Origin: Plumapathes pennacea
Taxonomy: Eukaryota; Cnidaria; Anthozoa; Antipatharia; Myriopathidae
Reading direction: 5' to 3'
Assembly: GCA_964036295.1 (NCBI GenBank)
Contig: OZ038463.1
Coordinates: forward strand, 18,711,069 to 18,775,068
Length of the DNA stretch: 64,000 nucleotides
A program made the position numbers and the translations under genes. How positions within the stretch are numbered: the stretch's first letter is position 1; each line of letters opens with the position of its first letter. A model generated the notes under the pieces. That model ran no database searches and was not told where the DNA came from. It was given only the letters and a program-made list of their open reading frames with translations. Shown here one piece after another: positions 1 through 11,266 of this stretch.

Positions 1-309
1 GTGGCACCTTGAACCAGTCACGTTTTTTGATCGGGGTGCAGTAGATGTCTCCAGTTCCTGTCCCGCGCCATATTATGATCTGCCGCGTCAGAATATACTG
101 GCGCCGAATTGCACACCATATTTCTCTACTGGTGAACAACATTATGTTTAAGCTTAAATTGATGAGCAATTCAAGAGACACTTTCTCATCGGATGGTATT
201 TGAAAATGTCCACCACTTCTAAGACCAAAAATACACTGTTGGAAACGAAGACCTGTCATATTTTCCACTTTGGTCGTCCGAATAGTCCTCGGTTGTGAAA
301 CAAATAGCG

Positions 310-595
310 CATTAACCCCGGGAGAGGGGGTGACTCCCACATAAAAAGGACGGGGATGCTCGTCGAGAATTTTCGTTTTGACCCCTAAGAGGTATTAAAA
401 TGGGCGCGGCTCGAGCTTATTTTGACCCCTAAAAGGTACAAATAAAAGCATACCAATACAATAAAAGTTCGTTCGACTGAGACCAGACCCCTGAACGGTA
501 TCATATAAAATGTCAGCGTTTGATGTTGAGCACCCTAAGCGGTATTAAGACCCGTGATTTTGACCCCAAGAGGTGCGACGAGCATTAACCCCGAA
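310..595. repeat. Interspersed repeat with inverted ends
   Basis: A block with outward inverted ends: GGGGATGCTCGTCG near 353 is answered by CGACGAGCATTAACCCC near 568. Between them the phrase TTTTGACCCCTAAGAGGT recurs with variation near 375, 420 and 555. No coding potential is seen. The pattern is that of a dispersed non-autonomous element. The boundaries are approximate and no target duplication was identified. Confidence 0.4.
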
Positions 596-1445
596 CCCCA
601 TAAGAAACCACCAAAGAATGGTCTTGATCTTTTACTTCTTACTTACTACTCACTTGTGGTTTGATAGGAGAGCTAAATTCCGATTGGACTTCATACCTGG
701 ACCTCACGGAAGCCGTTTTGCAGACCGAATATTTCGGTCATGCTCAAACTTGACTTGGTCTCAAAAATATTAGCGGAATTATGCAAACCGCTTAGCGAAA
801 ACACAAATAATTTTTCTGATGCGTACAGCCCAAATGATGTCTGGTGTAGGTACTCGCATAAAAGAGCGTTGCACGGAGTCGGATATACCGCGAAAGGGGA
901 TGGGTGGGGAGGGAGAGATTTTATCCGTTGGTCTGAGATGGGGTCCCCCATTTTAAAACGAAAGGTTAGTCTACCATGATCCAGAGAGGTTAATTTTGGG
1001 ACTGCGTGGTCATTAGTAAACTATACAAATCTTTATTATCCAACTCTCTTGGTAACGTGCGAACAGTCGTACAGCAACGTGCAAAATATAGAGCCGTACT
1101 GCACACTGCTTATAAGGAAGTTGGTTAATAATTAACTATCTATAGTAAGTTGGGCTGATGAGTGTAAAGTGGATGAGGAAAATTTGAACTGATAACAAGA
1201 CAATAATAACAATGATAAAAACCTCAAGCTGGAACAAGCTGGAAATCACGAAGTTATATATAGAAAGTCCCCTGCCCCTTCGTTTAATTGTAGTTCAAAA
1301 GATTCAAGTACTTTGTAGGGCCTTGAATTCCTTTGGCCGCTTCTCTACTGAATTCATGAAGGGGTGAAGTCGGATTGTAGTACCCCAGTGAGGTCCACGC
1401 TTTCAGCTATAACTAGTTGTCGGAGTAAACGTGCCTGAGTCATCC
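596..1445. other. No recognisable gene
   Basis: Only short overlapping open frames on both strands. No splice-bounded exon, RNA gene or recognisable repeat was found. Confidence 0.4.
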
Positions 1446-1865
1446 ATGTCCAATACTGTCCACTTGTAACGACTCGTAAAAGTCAGTTGTCCATTCGTAC
1501 GAATTGTACGAACTGCATAATGAATTCACGAGTCGTAAAAAAGGAGATACGATCCGTACGAATCGTATAATGTATTCACTGGTCATCGACAAGCTGCCTT
1601 GGCCATCGAAATTCCCCGCGTGGAAAAATTCTAAGTGTCCCTAATGTTATTCACGAATCGACAACGACCCGTGAATACATTAGACGATTCGTACGGTTCG
1701 TGCGGATCGACAAGCTGTCCTGCCATCGAAAGTTCCTTTGGAAAATACTGTAAGTATCTCTAATGATATTCACGAATCGACAACGACCCGTGAATACATT
1801 AGACGATTCGTACGGATCGACAACTCAGTTTTACGAGTTGATACAAGTCGACAGTATTGGACAAC
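1446..1865. mobile_element. TIR element with internal tandem duplication
   Basis: The ends are inverted copies of about 45 bp: TGTCCAATACTGTCCACTTG at the left and its near complement ending CAGTATTGGACA at the right, including ACTCGTAAAA/TTTTACGAGT. Inside, a block of roughly 115 bp beginning CTAATGTTATTCACGAATCG near 1640 is repeated from about 1755. Short palindromes of the type TTCGTACGAA are scattered through it. There is no open frame of note, so this is a non-autonomous MITE-like element. The target duplication is not clear. Confidence 0.55.
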
Positions 1866-3337
1866 CCTCTCGCTTTGAGCACTCTTTTAGATGACTGTAC
1901 TCCCCTAGATAGATGAACTGTATTTTAGACAGACTGAATTATTAGTCACTTCTCTTGCCGTAAGACGGGCGCTCCGAGAATCACGTCGTTTGCTTTTCTC
2001 TGACTTGTGAATGTAAGTGTAAATGTAACGTGAGAGCCTTTTAAATTTCAAATGAGGTGGCAGTTATATGCAAACTAAGAAAAAGAAGTTTAAAATTATA
2101 CTATTATGATTAAAAAGCCGAAGGCAATAATAGCAAATGGAACAGGTGCATACATTATGTGACAACATAAGGCGAACTTTTGACTGTGACAACACAAAAC
2201 AGTGATCCCTCATTTCTTGGCTCTTTATGATACTGAAAACAAGACTAAATACAATATTTCCATCAATATTTTACCGAACAAAAAGTAACTGCTAAAAATA
2301 GCCTCGAAGCGTGTTAGGCATTCAAAAATGACGGGGGGAAATAAACAAAAACTGGTGGATTACAAAAATCTCGATAGCATTTCTTGTACGAGTTATTTTC
2401 TGTAAATATGGATCCTGAATTGATTCACATGAGTAAGCTTTCCTTCAACAAAAGGAAAATTAAACGAAAAAGAAGAAAGTACCCTACTGATGAGAAAATG
2501 CGATAAGGGCCATTAAAAAGACCAGGCTGTTCTAGGAAGCACACCTTATTTTCGTCGCAGTATTGCTGTGCGAAAGACCAAATTGTACTTATTTGACCAA
2601 GGAGCTGCGACAAAGTAAACTATAGAAACCGCCCGACCATCAAAACACTTCGAAGGTGAACAGTCCGCCAATAACGCACGCACGATCAGCCCGAATGTGT
2701 AAATGAGAGTGCTCGCCTTTAACATTTGAAGCGCACCTGCTCACACGCCACCCTTACGACTATTTGGACGCGCTTGCCGAACATGTAAACAGATATATCT
2801 GAGACAACGTGTGACTTTGGAGCAACTAAAGGGTGCTCTCCGCTTATTTCCATAACTCTCTTAATGAAACAAACCGGCCAAAGTAGCCTTATTCCGGTTC
2901 ACGCTTTTTGTGTACATTGGCAACTCGAGCTAGACTCATCTATTCATAGCCCGTCACTCATGTAAAAGCACTCTATTTGAGGGCGCTGTGACAGAGTGTT
3001 TCTAAGTACATTTGGTCGCTTCAAGTCTATTTTCGTTTAAATTTTTCTCGACAGATGAATAGATAAAATAAATTTGAAGCTGTTGCACAGATCGAAATTA
3101 AATAAAATTGCCATTGCACCGACAAAATTGCCAGGTATAAAAGTGCCTTTAAACTGTACGACTTCTTAAGTGTATTCGGCGAATCCTTACGGCAGTCGTC
3201 ATCATGCCTTGTATAAATCGGCCTAAAGTAATCTGGCAACTGGTCAATAATTTTGATACGCGGTAAACAAAACGGCCTTGGTTGGCAAGCGCCGAAGTTA
3301 TTTTTAGCCCAATCTACTAATATAACAGAATAAAAGA
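1866..3337. other. No recognisable gene
   Basis: AT-rich sequence with only short, poorly composed open frames. No repeat with clear ends was seen. Confidence 0.4.
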
Positions 3338-3376
3338 TTGTGGGCGTCCGTTCAAAACAAGCCTTCATTGTTCAAC

Positions 3377-3513
3377 AAAAAGTGGATCTCTGACCTCGGA
3401 AATCTGTCGATGGTAGATTTGCTGAAGTGTTTTGAGGCTAAATATCAAGAGCGAAAGGTTTTACAAGTCCTACCAAGCCATACGTGCTTCGATCAATTCG
3501 AGCACTCTGCAGG
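3377..3513 (+). CDS. Possible internal exon, hypothetical protein
   Basis: A short open stretch reading KWISDLGNLSMVDLLKCFEA and ending HSAG at a donor-like GCAG|GTGACC. The residue mix looks coding. If the donor is used (phase 1), the frame can continue into the open block that starts near 3688 through an acceptor-like AAAG|GT, giving SAG followed by IIRTLSPIYEAEEDL. No family is recognised. The left border (AAAAAG|TGG) is weak, with no good pyrimidine tract, so the exon model is a guess. Confidence 0.25.
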
Positions 3514-3659
3514 TGACCCTTAGATGCGGAATATAATCAAACCGGACTCTGCGATGTATTCAGCTTGACATAAAGAATGTTTTCATCGTCTTTACACAAA
3601 GTTCAAAACATCCTGGAATCTTATCACGAACTCTGAATGTAGCTACAGACCGCCTGTAA

Positions 3660-4145
3660 ATGCTCCAACACAAGAAAGGTATTATTCGAACTCTTTCGCC
3701 AATCTACGAAGCGGAGGAGGACTTAAGCAAGAAGATTTGCGATGCGAAACACGCAAACAAGGAGCTGGCTAACGACACTGTGAAATTTCATTCAGAAGCT
3801 CTCCCTTCCAGCCCTGAAAAGAGAACAACGGTAGCTCGACGAGGAAAGAAGGGAATGATTCCCAATGTGAACTGCAAATCTCAAGCGCAGCCGTGCAGCG
3901 AGAACACTGGTAAATTTTCGCCGGATCGATGTCATGAAAGCGACAAGCAAAGCACTTTTCCAGACTTTTTCCCGCCCAATTTGACAGTGCACTGTCCGGC
4001 CAACATGCTGCCTGAGTTTAATCACGGCTTGAAGGAAATAATCATGGCTTCCGAGGCAGGACGACAGAGCTGCAGGGATGAATGCAGCGACACTTCGCCC
4101 AATGCTACCACAGGAGTCGACTCATGGATGCAATTTTTTGGATGA
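3660..4145 (+). CDS. Hypothetical protein, possible terminal exon
   Basis: An open frame of up to 161 codons, reading MLQHKKGIIRTL at the start and SWMQFFG at the end. An in-frame TAA lies directly before the first ATG, so the protein either starts here or is reached by splicing just inside. The composition is charged and serine-rich (EEDLSKKICDAKHANKEL, SPEKRTTVARRGKKG) with no membrane segment or signal peptide, which suggests a soluble, perhaps nuclear, disordered protein. Base composition rises above the flanks, as expected for coding DNA. No domain is recognised. It may be the last exon of a gene whose earlier exon is at about 3377-3513. Confidence 0.4.
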   Translation: MLQHKKGIIRTLSPIYEAEEDLSKKICDAKHANKELANDTVKFHSEALPSSPEKRTTVARRGKKGMIPNVNCKSQAQPCSENTGKFSPDRCHESDKQSTFPDFFPPNLTVHCPANMLPEFNHGLKEIIMASEAGRQSCRDECSDTSPNATTGVDSWMQFFG

Positions 4146-4738
4146 CAACAAATTAAACTTGGTCAGTCGTAAAAACGTTTCTCCTGGCACCACAAACTCA
4201 CCCCCGGTTGGCTGAAAAAAAAAAAGGGAAGGAGGTGACATAAAATCTCGAACAGTTAATCGACGTGAACGTGCAGGGTCCTGGGAAGCTATATCCACTG
4301 CATAGATTCGCCATATTTATAAACGCATTTACAAAGCAAGAGGACGACTGTACATTCCGCATAATAAGCTGACCGATTCATAGAAAATTTCCAATTTTGT
4401 GACTAGCTAACCTTGGATATGTGTATTTATTTTAAGTAATCAAAACTCAGTTTTAGTAACAGAATTTTAACCAGCACAACTCTTCAGTCTACTCGACCAA
4501 AGATGAACCATGCAGCACGCAGTATAATTTTGTGATGCACTTGCGACTTTAAGAAAAATAACGCCGACATTCACAACTTTTCAAGTACAAATGGCGCTTT
4601 GTCGCCAACATGTATGTCGGTAAGTTGCTACGAAACTTCAAAGACGCCCGTGTCGTTTTGCTCTCGATGCTGCCGGTTAATTATTAACAATTATTCCGTC
4701 TAGTGCGACCCTGCCCCAATTCGAAACAGTACATTTCT

Positions 4739-4860
4739 GCATTGAGAATTCTCCTACTCGCCTGAAGCAGGCTCGAAAAAATAAAACCGACTCGTAAAAA
4801 TACTTCGCCGTATTGCACTCCTTCCCGTGTAATAACCTCTTTATAATTTTGAATAACTCA
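4739..4860. repeat. Dispersed repeat, half of the 61.7-kb foldback
   Basis: The stretch from GCCTGAAGCAGGCTCG to CCCGTGTAATAACCTC is nearly the same as 61,751-61,825. At 61.7 kb the same sequence is the right arm of a palindrome centred on CCTGAAGCAGG; here only that arm is present. It is a fragment of a non-autonomous element. Confidence 0.55.
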
Positions 4861-5784
4861 CCTAGAATATCTGAGCGCGGGTTCAATAAGAGAACATTTA
4901 AAGTCAATAGTAAAATTGCATGTGTAGCGTCGTGCAGGTCGTCTTATAGTACTGTCTGCCCATAGTTGCAGTCTGTGTATTTAAATAATCTAGGTCAGTC
5001 CAAAAACATAAAAATCAAAATTCAAACGGACGTTCCTAGCGCCATGAGTAGGCTTGAATGAAAACCTATCTGATTGTACCCTGGTTGAACCAGGCCTCTA
5101 AAGCCAACACTAATCCTTCCTTTTTAATTTCTTGACTAGAAATACAATAATCGCAGATACCCCCACGCTTTGTCATTGATTGGACTATTACTTTGGTACT
5201 GCTCAACAAGAATATTCCAGTATTAGCCGGATTTCTTAACAGTTGTTTACGCAATATAGCAAAACTGGTAAAAACATTAGCAAGTACGCAATAACAAAAC
5301 TGGTAAAAGTAAAACGAGTAAAACTATAAAATATAATACACCGTAATAAACTTGTAAATGATCATGTTAAGCGGTCAAGAATTCCCGGCTGGCAACACGC
5401 AAATGGCATCGATCAATTTTTGACCATTTTTCTTTAATTTATTGCTGTTCTGGCAGCTTGGCATCTGTTCTCATCCTTACGACCGTTAGCAGCTGTAATT
5501 AATTTTGTGGGAAAGGAGTGGCCAATAATTACTCGTATCAAAAAAACATGACTGCACACCTCTCTTCCGCGGTGAATCTTCGAAATCAACTCTGTCTTTA
5601 TTATTTTATTTAAATCACAATGCTTGCTGCAAATTTATAGTCACTAGGCTGCGCGGTGCTGGTACCGAACATCAGTTGTTACAAGGATTTGAGTTTCTCA
5701 TTGGTCATTCTCTCGTCATTATAAGCGGGGCGGTTTTCGGACAATTGCACGTAATCGTGCGCGTTTGTTGCATGGCTCTCGGAC

Positions 5785-5944
5785 TAGCCTGCAATGCAGG
5801 CGTTCCCGTTTGTTTTCAGGCAAAATTTGTTCGGGAGTGGGACTGGGGCGGGAAAATAGAGGGGGCGGGGTTTGCCTCACCCCAGTCCTACTCCCGAGAG
5901 AATTTTTCCTGAAAACGAACGGGAACACCTGCATTGCAGGCTAC
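5785..5944. mobile_element. MITE, 160 bp
   Basis: Near-perfect inverted halves of about 65 bp. The left end reads TAGCCTGCAATGCAGGCG and the right end CACCTGCATTGCAGGCTA, each followed inward by a GTTTTCAGG-type segment and a CGGGAGT..GACTGGGG segment. The centre is G/C-rich (GAGGGGGCGGGG). A TA dinucleotide is the likely duplicated target. There is no coding capacity. Confidence 0.75.
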
Positions 5945-6557
5945 TCTTGGACTCGTGTTTACAAGATACCGGTAGTGTCATGCCTCATGAGCAAAACCAG
6001 CGCCCGATTGCGGTCTGTTAACGCTAGCAAGCAAATGGCGATGGCGTTTTTTCGTACTATTGACTGGTGGTTTCTTCTTCAAAGTAAAACCAATCGAAAC
6101 CTCGGAAAACTAAATAGAACTAGAACTTGACTGTGTCAGCGTAGAGAAGTTCAAAACGTTGATTTCTGGTTGGTTAAAGGGGGCTCTTGCAGCCTTTGTG
6201 ATTAGCTGTGTAATATTATGTGGAAAGTCATCGAAAGTCATCCAAAAACCGCTCTGTCAGCCATACCGAAAACTAAAAAAAAAAAGAAAATGAAATCCCA
6301 AAAGCTAAGGGGCTCAAAGCAGAAACTGCTTGTAGAAGGAAGCTTCACTCTCTCGTATGACGTTGACCGTGAAGGGATGTTTGGTGTACAACTGAGAATT
6401 TTAGTTGCCTGCATATTTTAAACAACACGCTACAACCTGTTGCTTCTTTAAAGTCAACTTCCATGCACTTGACGGCACGTGGCTGAATGATTACATTTAT
6501 CCACCTGAGGTATGTGTTGGATTAGTTGGATTAGGCCAATCGTGTAAACGAGTCAGT

Positions 6558-6964
6558 GGCCGTTTTTATACTACAGACGACTAATTCGTCTCAGACGCAT
6601 TAGTCGTCTCGGACGACTAATCCCGTCAAGTATAAAAACGGAAAACAGGGCAGACGCACTTAATTTCTTATGCGTCTGTTAAGTGCGACTGAAAGACGCA
6701 CTTAACAGTCGTCTAATTCGTCTCAGACGAAAAATGCGTCTAGCATAAAAACGAGTCGAACTTAACTGGAGACCAGAAGCGTATGTTTCAGTATCAAATT
6801 GAGATATTTGACAGTTTCAAGATGGCGGCACGAGGGAAGAAATCTCGGCAAAAAAGCAGCGTGCATGGAGTGAGTTCTCCGACTCGTTTTTATACCAGTC
6901 GAACTTAACAATCAGACGACTAATGCGTCTGGACGAATTAGTCGTCTGTAGTATAAAAACGGCC
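6558..6964. mobile_element. MITE, 407 bp, with captured mini-exon
   Basis: Ends are inverted: GGCCGTTTTTATACTACAGA on the left and TCTGTAGTATAAAAACGGCC on the right, continuing through AGACGACTAATTCGTC-type repeats. A direct AGT flanks both ends (6555-6557 and 6965-6967), a possible 3-bp target duplication. A second inverted pair lies inside (AAAACGAGTCGAACTTAAC against GACTCGTTTTTATACCAGTCG). The core at 6811-6875 is unlike the rest and carries a YY1-type AAGATGGCGGC site that overlaps an ATG followed by 16 codons and a GTGAGT donor. Confidence 0.7.
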
Positions 6965-6982
6965 AGTTACTAAAGGAGGGAA

Positions 6983-7275
6983 TTCCATACACGCATCAAG
7001 AGTTCCGACTTTTGGTTGGATCGCACTGTATTCTGGATAGGTTTGTATCGGAAAAGTGAGTACTAACTTTACAATATCCGCCATTTTGCACTTCATGCTT
7101 GGAGCTCAGTCAACTTCTATCCGTTCTAAAACGTACACTTTACCAAGTTCCAAGCTTGAAATGCAAATTGGCGGATATTGCAAAGTTGGTGCTCACTTTT
7201 TTGAGACAAACCTACCCTGAATACAGTGCGATCGAACCAAAAGTCGGAACTCTTGATGCGTGTGTATGGCGTCAT
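6983..7275. mobile_element. Foldback MITE
   Basis: Two inverted arms of about 125 bp, 6983-7107 and 7153-7275, share CATCAAGAGTTCCGACTTTT and GATCGCACTGTATTC with several mismatches. The roughly 45-bp spacer is unremarkable. The open frame seen across it is a by-product of the structure. Confidence 0.6.
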
Positions 7276-7750
7276 AATTCAGTTTGTCAAAGATCTGCGC
7301 CGGACCTCTGACGGAAATAGTCACGTGGGAAACGCGTGCCAAAGTGAGGATTGACTCATGGTTTGAGTTACAGCGGTTTTCGGACAACTGCATGGGGTCG
7401 AATGCCAAATCCGAAGAAATCACACGATTTTAGCCAGTCATCCAAAAAGCCCCCTATGCCCAGATTTACCTTTTTTTATTTACTGGCTCGCCAGCCATAA
7501 ATCCATGACAAAAAAAGGCCATAATCATGTCACTCTGATCCTGATTCCAACACTTTACTCGCCCTGAAGTCCGATTTCTTCTCATTTTACAACATTATCG
7601 CACACAATCCAACGCGTAACCAACAGTTACTGACCCACCTCTTCTCGCAAATGGTCATTGAACCCCATTATGTAATGACACAATGATCAGTCAACAACCT
7701 GGCATACCCCTATTGTAGATTTTGTATTAAATTGTATAATAGTGAAAATA

Positions 7751-7838
7751 CAGTAGAACCCCGCTATCTCGAACTCTCAAGGGAAACGAGAAATAGTTCG
7801 AGATAGCAGGGAATCGAATTATAGCGCGGGGTTCTACT
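7751..7838. mobile_element. Short pogo/Tigger-like MITE
   Basis: The left end CAGTAGAACCCCGCTATCTC and right end GCGGGGTTCTACT form imperfect TIRs flanked by TA on the left. CAGT(A/G)GAACCCCG ends and a TA target are typical of pogo/Tigger-type Tc1-mariner derivatives. The element is only about 88 bp long and non-coding. Confidence 0.6.
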
Positions 7839-7900
7839 AAGCCGTCATTTCTACCAACGTAGGAGTCCAAGGGAAATAGGGTTCTGTTCAAGATGACATA

Positions 7901-8360
7901 CAGTGGAACCCCGCCTAACGACCACCCCGAAAATACAACCACCTCGTTACTACGACCGCTTTTTTTTTTCCCGACCAAACGCCCAGTCATTTTCTTATCA
8001 GAAAGCCCCGTGCGACCACCCCGTTAAAGTGACCTACGACCACTTTTTGAAATCCCAATGGGCTTTTCCCTTTATAAATTCATCCCGTTAATACAACCAA
8101 ACAAAATGGAGAGCTCGAGAGCTTTGCTTCGAAACAAGAAGTTTAGCATTTTGTTCCTGTTTTAAAAACTCTTACTTGTTGCAATACCGTAAAGCTCTAT
8201 TAAGCCCCCCCCCCCCCCCCCCCTCAAAAGCCATAATTTTCGAATAAGCCCCCCTATCTTTTAAGCCCACCCCCTCCCCTCTATTCTGTTCGTTGAAAGA
8301 AGCCAGCTACAAAACTTTACCCTACCCCGTTTTGGCGGTCGTATTAACGGGGTTCCACTG
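7901..8360. mobile_element. Pogo/Tigger-like MITE, TA target
   Basis: The left end CAGTGGAACCCCGCCTAACG and the right end GTATTAACGGGGTTCCACTG are inverted copies, and TA flanks both sides (7899-7900 and 8361-8362). CGACCACCCCG-type repeats recur near both ends. No transposase is present. The interior carries a run of about 20 C at 8203-8223 and further TAAGCCCCC motifs. Confidence 0.7.
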
Positions 8361-9367
8361 TAGTTGTAGTTAGTGAAAAACGTCGTATATGAACTGATTA
8401 TCTTTCTTCCACTGCTTCTTTCTCTTCTTAATATCTTGCCTCCCTTCCTTATTCTTTTGCTCATTAGCTGCTGGGAGATTTTTAAGGGGACTGCTGTGCT
8501 GGGATATCACATTCGGAAATTGCTTTCCTGTGAATGTGGAACCGACCTCTGTGTTTGCCAGCAACAGAAAAATAGCCGAAAAGAACTACTTTTTAGGAAG
8601 CTATCCATTATATTTGGGCAAAGGAACGTATTTTGAGAAATATCCTCGTTGGGTGCTCTCCTGCAGTAGAGAACTGATGAAGCAATTCGTTGAAATAATA
8701 TTCAACTCAATTGCGACGCACAGTAATTTCTTTGACCGAGAAAAGAACATTTATCTTTGAAACACATCTGGCCCTTTGTCGTCTTTTAGAATAATCTTAA
8801 ACCTAGAGCCAAAGGGATCCAAATATAACTCATCGGAAATTCGTCGCGATTTTTTTTACAAGAATTAAACCTACACCCCACGACTTACGTCGGCGGTGCG
8901 GATATTTCTAATTCGCCTTAAAAGGCGCCATTCGTCGCCGGGCGAGGCAAATATTAGTACAATTTCTGGTCTATTTTTTTCTGGTATATTACTATGATGT
9001 CCTTTAATTTAATAGTCTTGCAGTCTTTCATTATCATTTTTTGGATCTACGCTAGAGAAGGGGTTGACATGGCGGGGGAGGGGAGGCTACTATTTTTCTC
9101 TTAAAGTGAGTGTGTTTGTTCAAGCGAGGCAATTATTCGAGAAAAAACACCATGTCAACAAAACTTATAGTACAACAAAAATGTTTTTTCAACCCACAGA
9201 GTTTAATGAACATACAAACACTAAAAATTTAAAATGCGAACGTAAAAAATTGAAATTGAAAGAGCTTTTATATACAACAGCAAAGCAACATTCAAAGTGT
9301 TTACATTGCCTTTTTTGTTTGTTTGCCTATTTTTGAGTGAAATCATGCTGGATCAGGTTGGACTCAC
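8361..9367. other. No recognisable gene
   Basis: Low-complexity AT-rich sequence with scattered short open frames on both strands. No exon is supported. Confidence 0.35.
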
Positions 9368-9754
9368 GCACGTTTTTCCAAAATATTCAAGCCAAAACGA
9401 CGCAATTTTGTCGACTTCTGATCCGTCTCTCGTTATCTCCCATGAGTAGTGTCTGTGCGTCCTTTCATATAGTCGATCCACTAAGTTGTGGGAAAATTCC
9501 TCGTGCCAATATACGCCGGCTGGTGTTTCCATTTTGAGCGAGGATTTTAAAAACTCAGGGAATAGTTTAACTGCCTCGCACCACTTCACACTTTCTTTAC
9601 TTGTCGACTCCCGCCATAAGCTCAGACGGTTTTTGTCTTTTTTGAAGCTTGCAAATTTCGTTCTGCCCTTTTTGTATCCGTTGTACCCTTTGATTTCGTT
9701 GTGATTCCCACTGGGCCAGGCTGCGTCAAAAGTCCGATGTTCCTTAGCATTCAT
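9368..9754 (-). CDS. Hypothetical protein, probable first exon
   Basis: An open frame of about 129 codons begins MNAKEHRTFDAAWPSG and ends LEYFGKTC at a good donor (TGC|GTGAGT, intron starting 9367). The sequence is rich in aromatic and charged residues (KWCEAVKLFPEFL, GVYWHEEF, LYERTHRHYSWEI), has no signal peptide or membrane span, and looks like a folded soluble domain. No family is recognised. About 110-180 bp upstream of the ATG, at 9870-9930, are an inverted CCAAT box and a CRE-like GACGTCAC on the sense strand, which fits a promoter. The next exon would lie at lower coordinates and was not found. Confidence 0.45.
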
Positions 9755-9869
9755 TCTTTCTACTCTCTTTTACAGTGATAATGGTTCATGTCAGACTCCA
9801 GTGTCCGATTTAAAGACTTATCTTTGGTCTGTTTGAGTCATACGCAACGTGTGCGGGAGAAAAACAATA

Positions 9870-9930
9870 CGTCATGTCACGCAGCCGACCAATGAGATTT
9901 CACGACCGGCGGTTGTGACGTCGTTGTTCC
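9870..9930 (-). promoter_or_regulatory. Putative promoter with CCAAT and CRE-like sites
   Basis: Read on the - strand this stretch holds CGACGTCAC (CRE half-palindrome) and CATTGG (inverted CCAAT) at a usual distance before the ATG at 9754. The assignment rests on motif position only. Confidence 0.35.
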
Positions 9931-10521
9931 AAAAAAAGAAACCGCATGATACGAAGCAGCTGGATGTGGCCTAAACTGCTGTTTATTTGCACAGAGATCA
10001 CGAAAACACTTTAATTTAAAAATACTAAAACCCGACTTGAATTGTCATTCTGAATTGCTCAAAAGCCAGACTTAAATTCGGTTCATTTTAGTTCTATAAA
10101 TCTCCCGTTGTTGCGAGTCTATTCTCTTAGTCAGCCCATGAAACTAGTCTACTGCAACAAAAGTCAGAACGGTTTTCATAAACTCCATTGAGCAGTTATA
10201 GGCCAAAAGAGCTACGAAAATAGGCACACTCCGTTGCCCTGTTCCAACGTTAATTTTTCTGATTTACGCCGAGAAAACATGAAAAGAAGATCAGAAAACG
10301 TATTTTAATTACAACTGAAAATACGACTAGCCGAAGTAGTAGAACGAGATGCGGTTGAAAACCCTAAAATGGATCAGCTGTCATTTCAAACACGAGCAAG
10401 TCATTGTACTTAAATTAGAGTCATAGGATGTTTATCAACACTGACTACTCCGTGAGGCTCAAGGGAAGATTGCCGGTCACGTTCTCGTGCTTTCCAGCTT
10501 AATATTTTTATGCTTTTCGAT

Positions 10522-10544
10522 TTTTTTTTTTTTTTTTTTTTTTT
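10522..10544. repeat. Poly-T tract
   Basis: An uninterrupted run of more than 20 T. The rest of 9931-10860 shows no gene. Confidence 0.9.
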
Positions 10545-10860
10545 GTGATGCGCGAAAACTGCAGCGTAAACGGTAGACAGAGTTGCCAGAATTAGGAAAG
10601 AAATAGAAACTAACGAGAGAGATTATTTTTGCATGATCAGTTTTAATCCAAACTCGACATATAGATTCAGCACTCTATGTCTCATTCCTTCCACCAAACA
10701 ACAATAATTTGTTTATAAACACTGAAATAAAGCCCTATATGCACTACAAATTTACCGCCTTGTTCAGAAAGAAACGATGTCATTGAATCTAGTTTATTTT
10801 TAGTTACGGATGAGATTCGTTCAAAGCTGCAGCTCCAAGAAGCAGTAAAATAACACTAGA

Positions 10861-11172
10861 ATGGATGCAAACAGACCAAGACGCCGCATAAAGCGAACAA
10901 TAAATCGTCAATGTATAGGAAAGCTGAAGACACAGCAGACAGGCGGTCGACGGAATACTTCAGTCCAGGCGTACTCAAGTCCAGCGTCGCAATGTTTTGT
11001 TTGGGATGTGACGCAGGCTGGGCGTACTCGGGTTATCATTCAAATCGCTGAGAAGCACGACAGTTCACGGTTCCTGTCTTACTTCCAGTTGAGTGACGTC
11101 ATACGGAAATTGAACGACAACAACCAAACCTTCACCGAATATGTCCTGCAAAACGGTCAAAACACCTTTTGA
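10861..11172 (+). CDS. Hypothetical small protein
   Basis: A 103-codon frame begins MDANRPRRRIKRTINRQC, with a strongly basic start, and continues with a more globular half (FVWDVTQAGRTRVIIQIAEK, FLSYFQLSDVIRKL). No signal peptide, membrane span or known domain is seen. It lacks clear splice signals at either end, and the ATG is the first in frame. It overlaps the first of a cluster of CRE palindromes. It could be a single-exon gene, a fragment of one, or chance. Confidence 0.3.
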   Translation: MDANRPRRRIKRTINRQCIGKLKTQQTGGRRNTSVQAYSSPASQCFVWDVTQAGRTRVIIQIAEKHDSSRFLSYFQLSDVIRKLNDNNQTFTEYVLQNGQNTF

Positions 11173-11266
11173 CTAAAACCAAATAAACAACTGACGTCAC
11201 ACGGCGACATCCGAAAGTTTGTCGGAAAATTCCGAATATGACGTATGATTAATCCAACTGACGTCA
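11094..11266. promoter_or_regulatory. Cluster of CRE palindromes
   Basis: Three perfect TGACGTCA palindromes (11094, 11192, 11259) and one TGACGTAT (11239) lie within 173 bp. TGACGTCA is the full CREB/ATF bZIP site. This may be a promoter or enhancer for a gene on either side. Confidence 0.4.

Noticed and set aside
5719-6130. Overlapping frames on both strands near 5.7-6.1 kb
   Set aside because: They are produced by the two halves of the MITE at 5785-5944.
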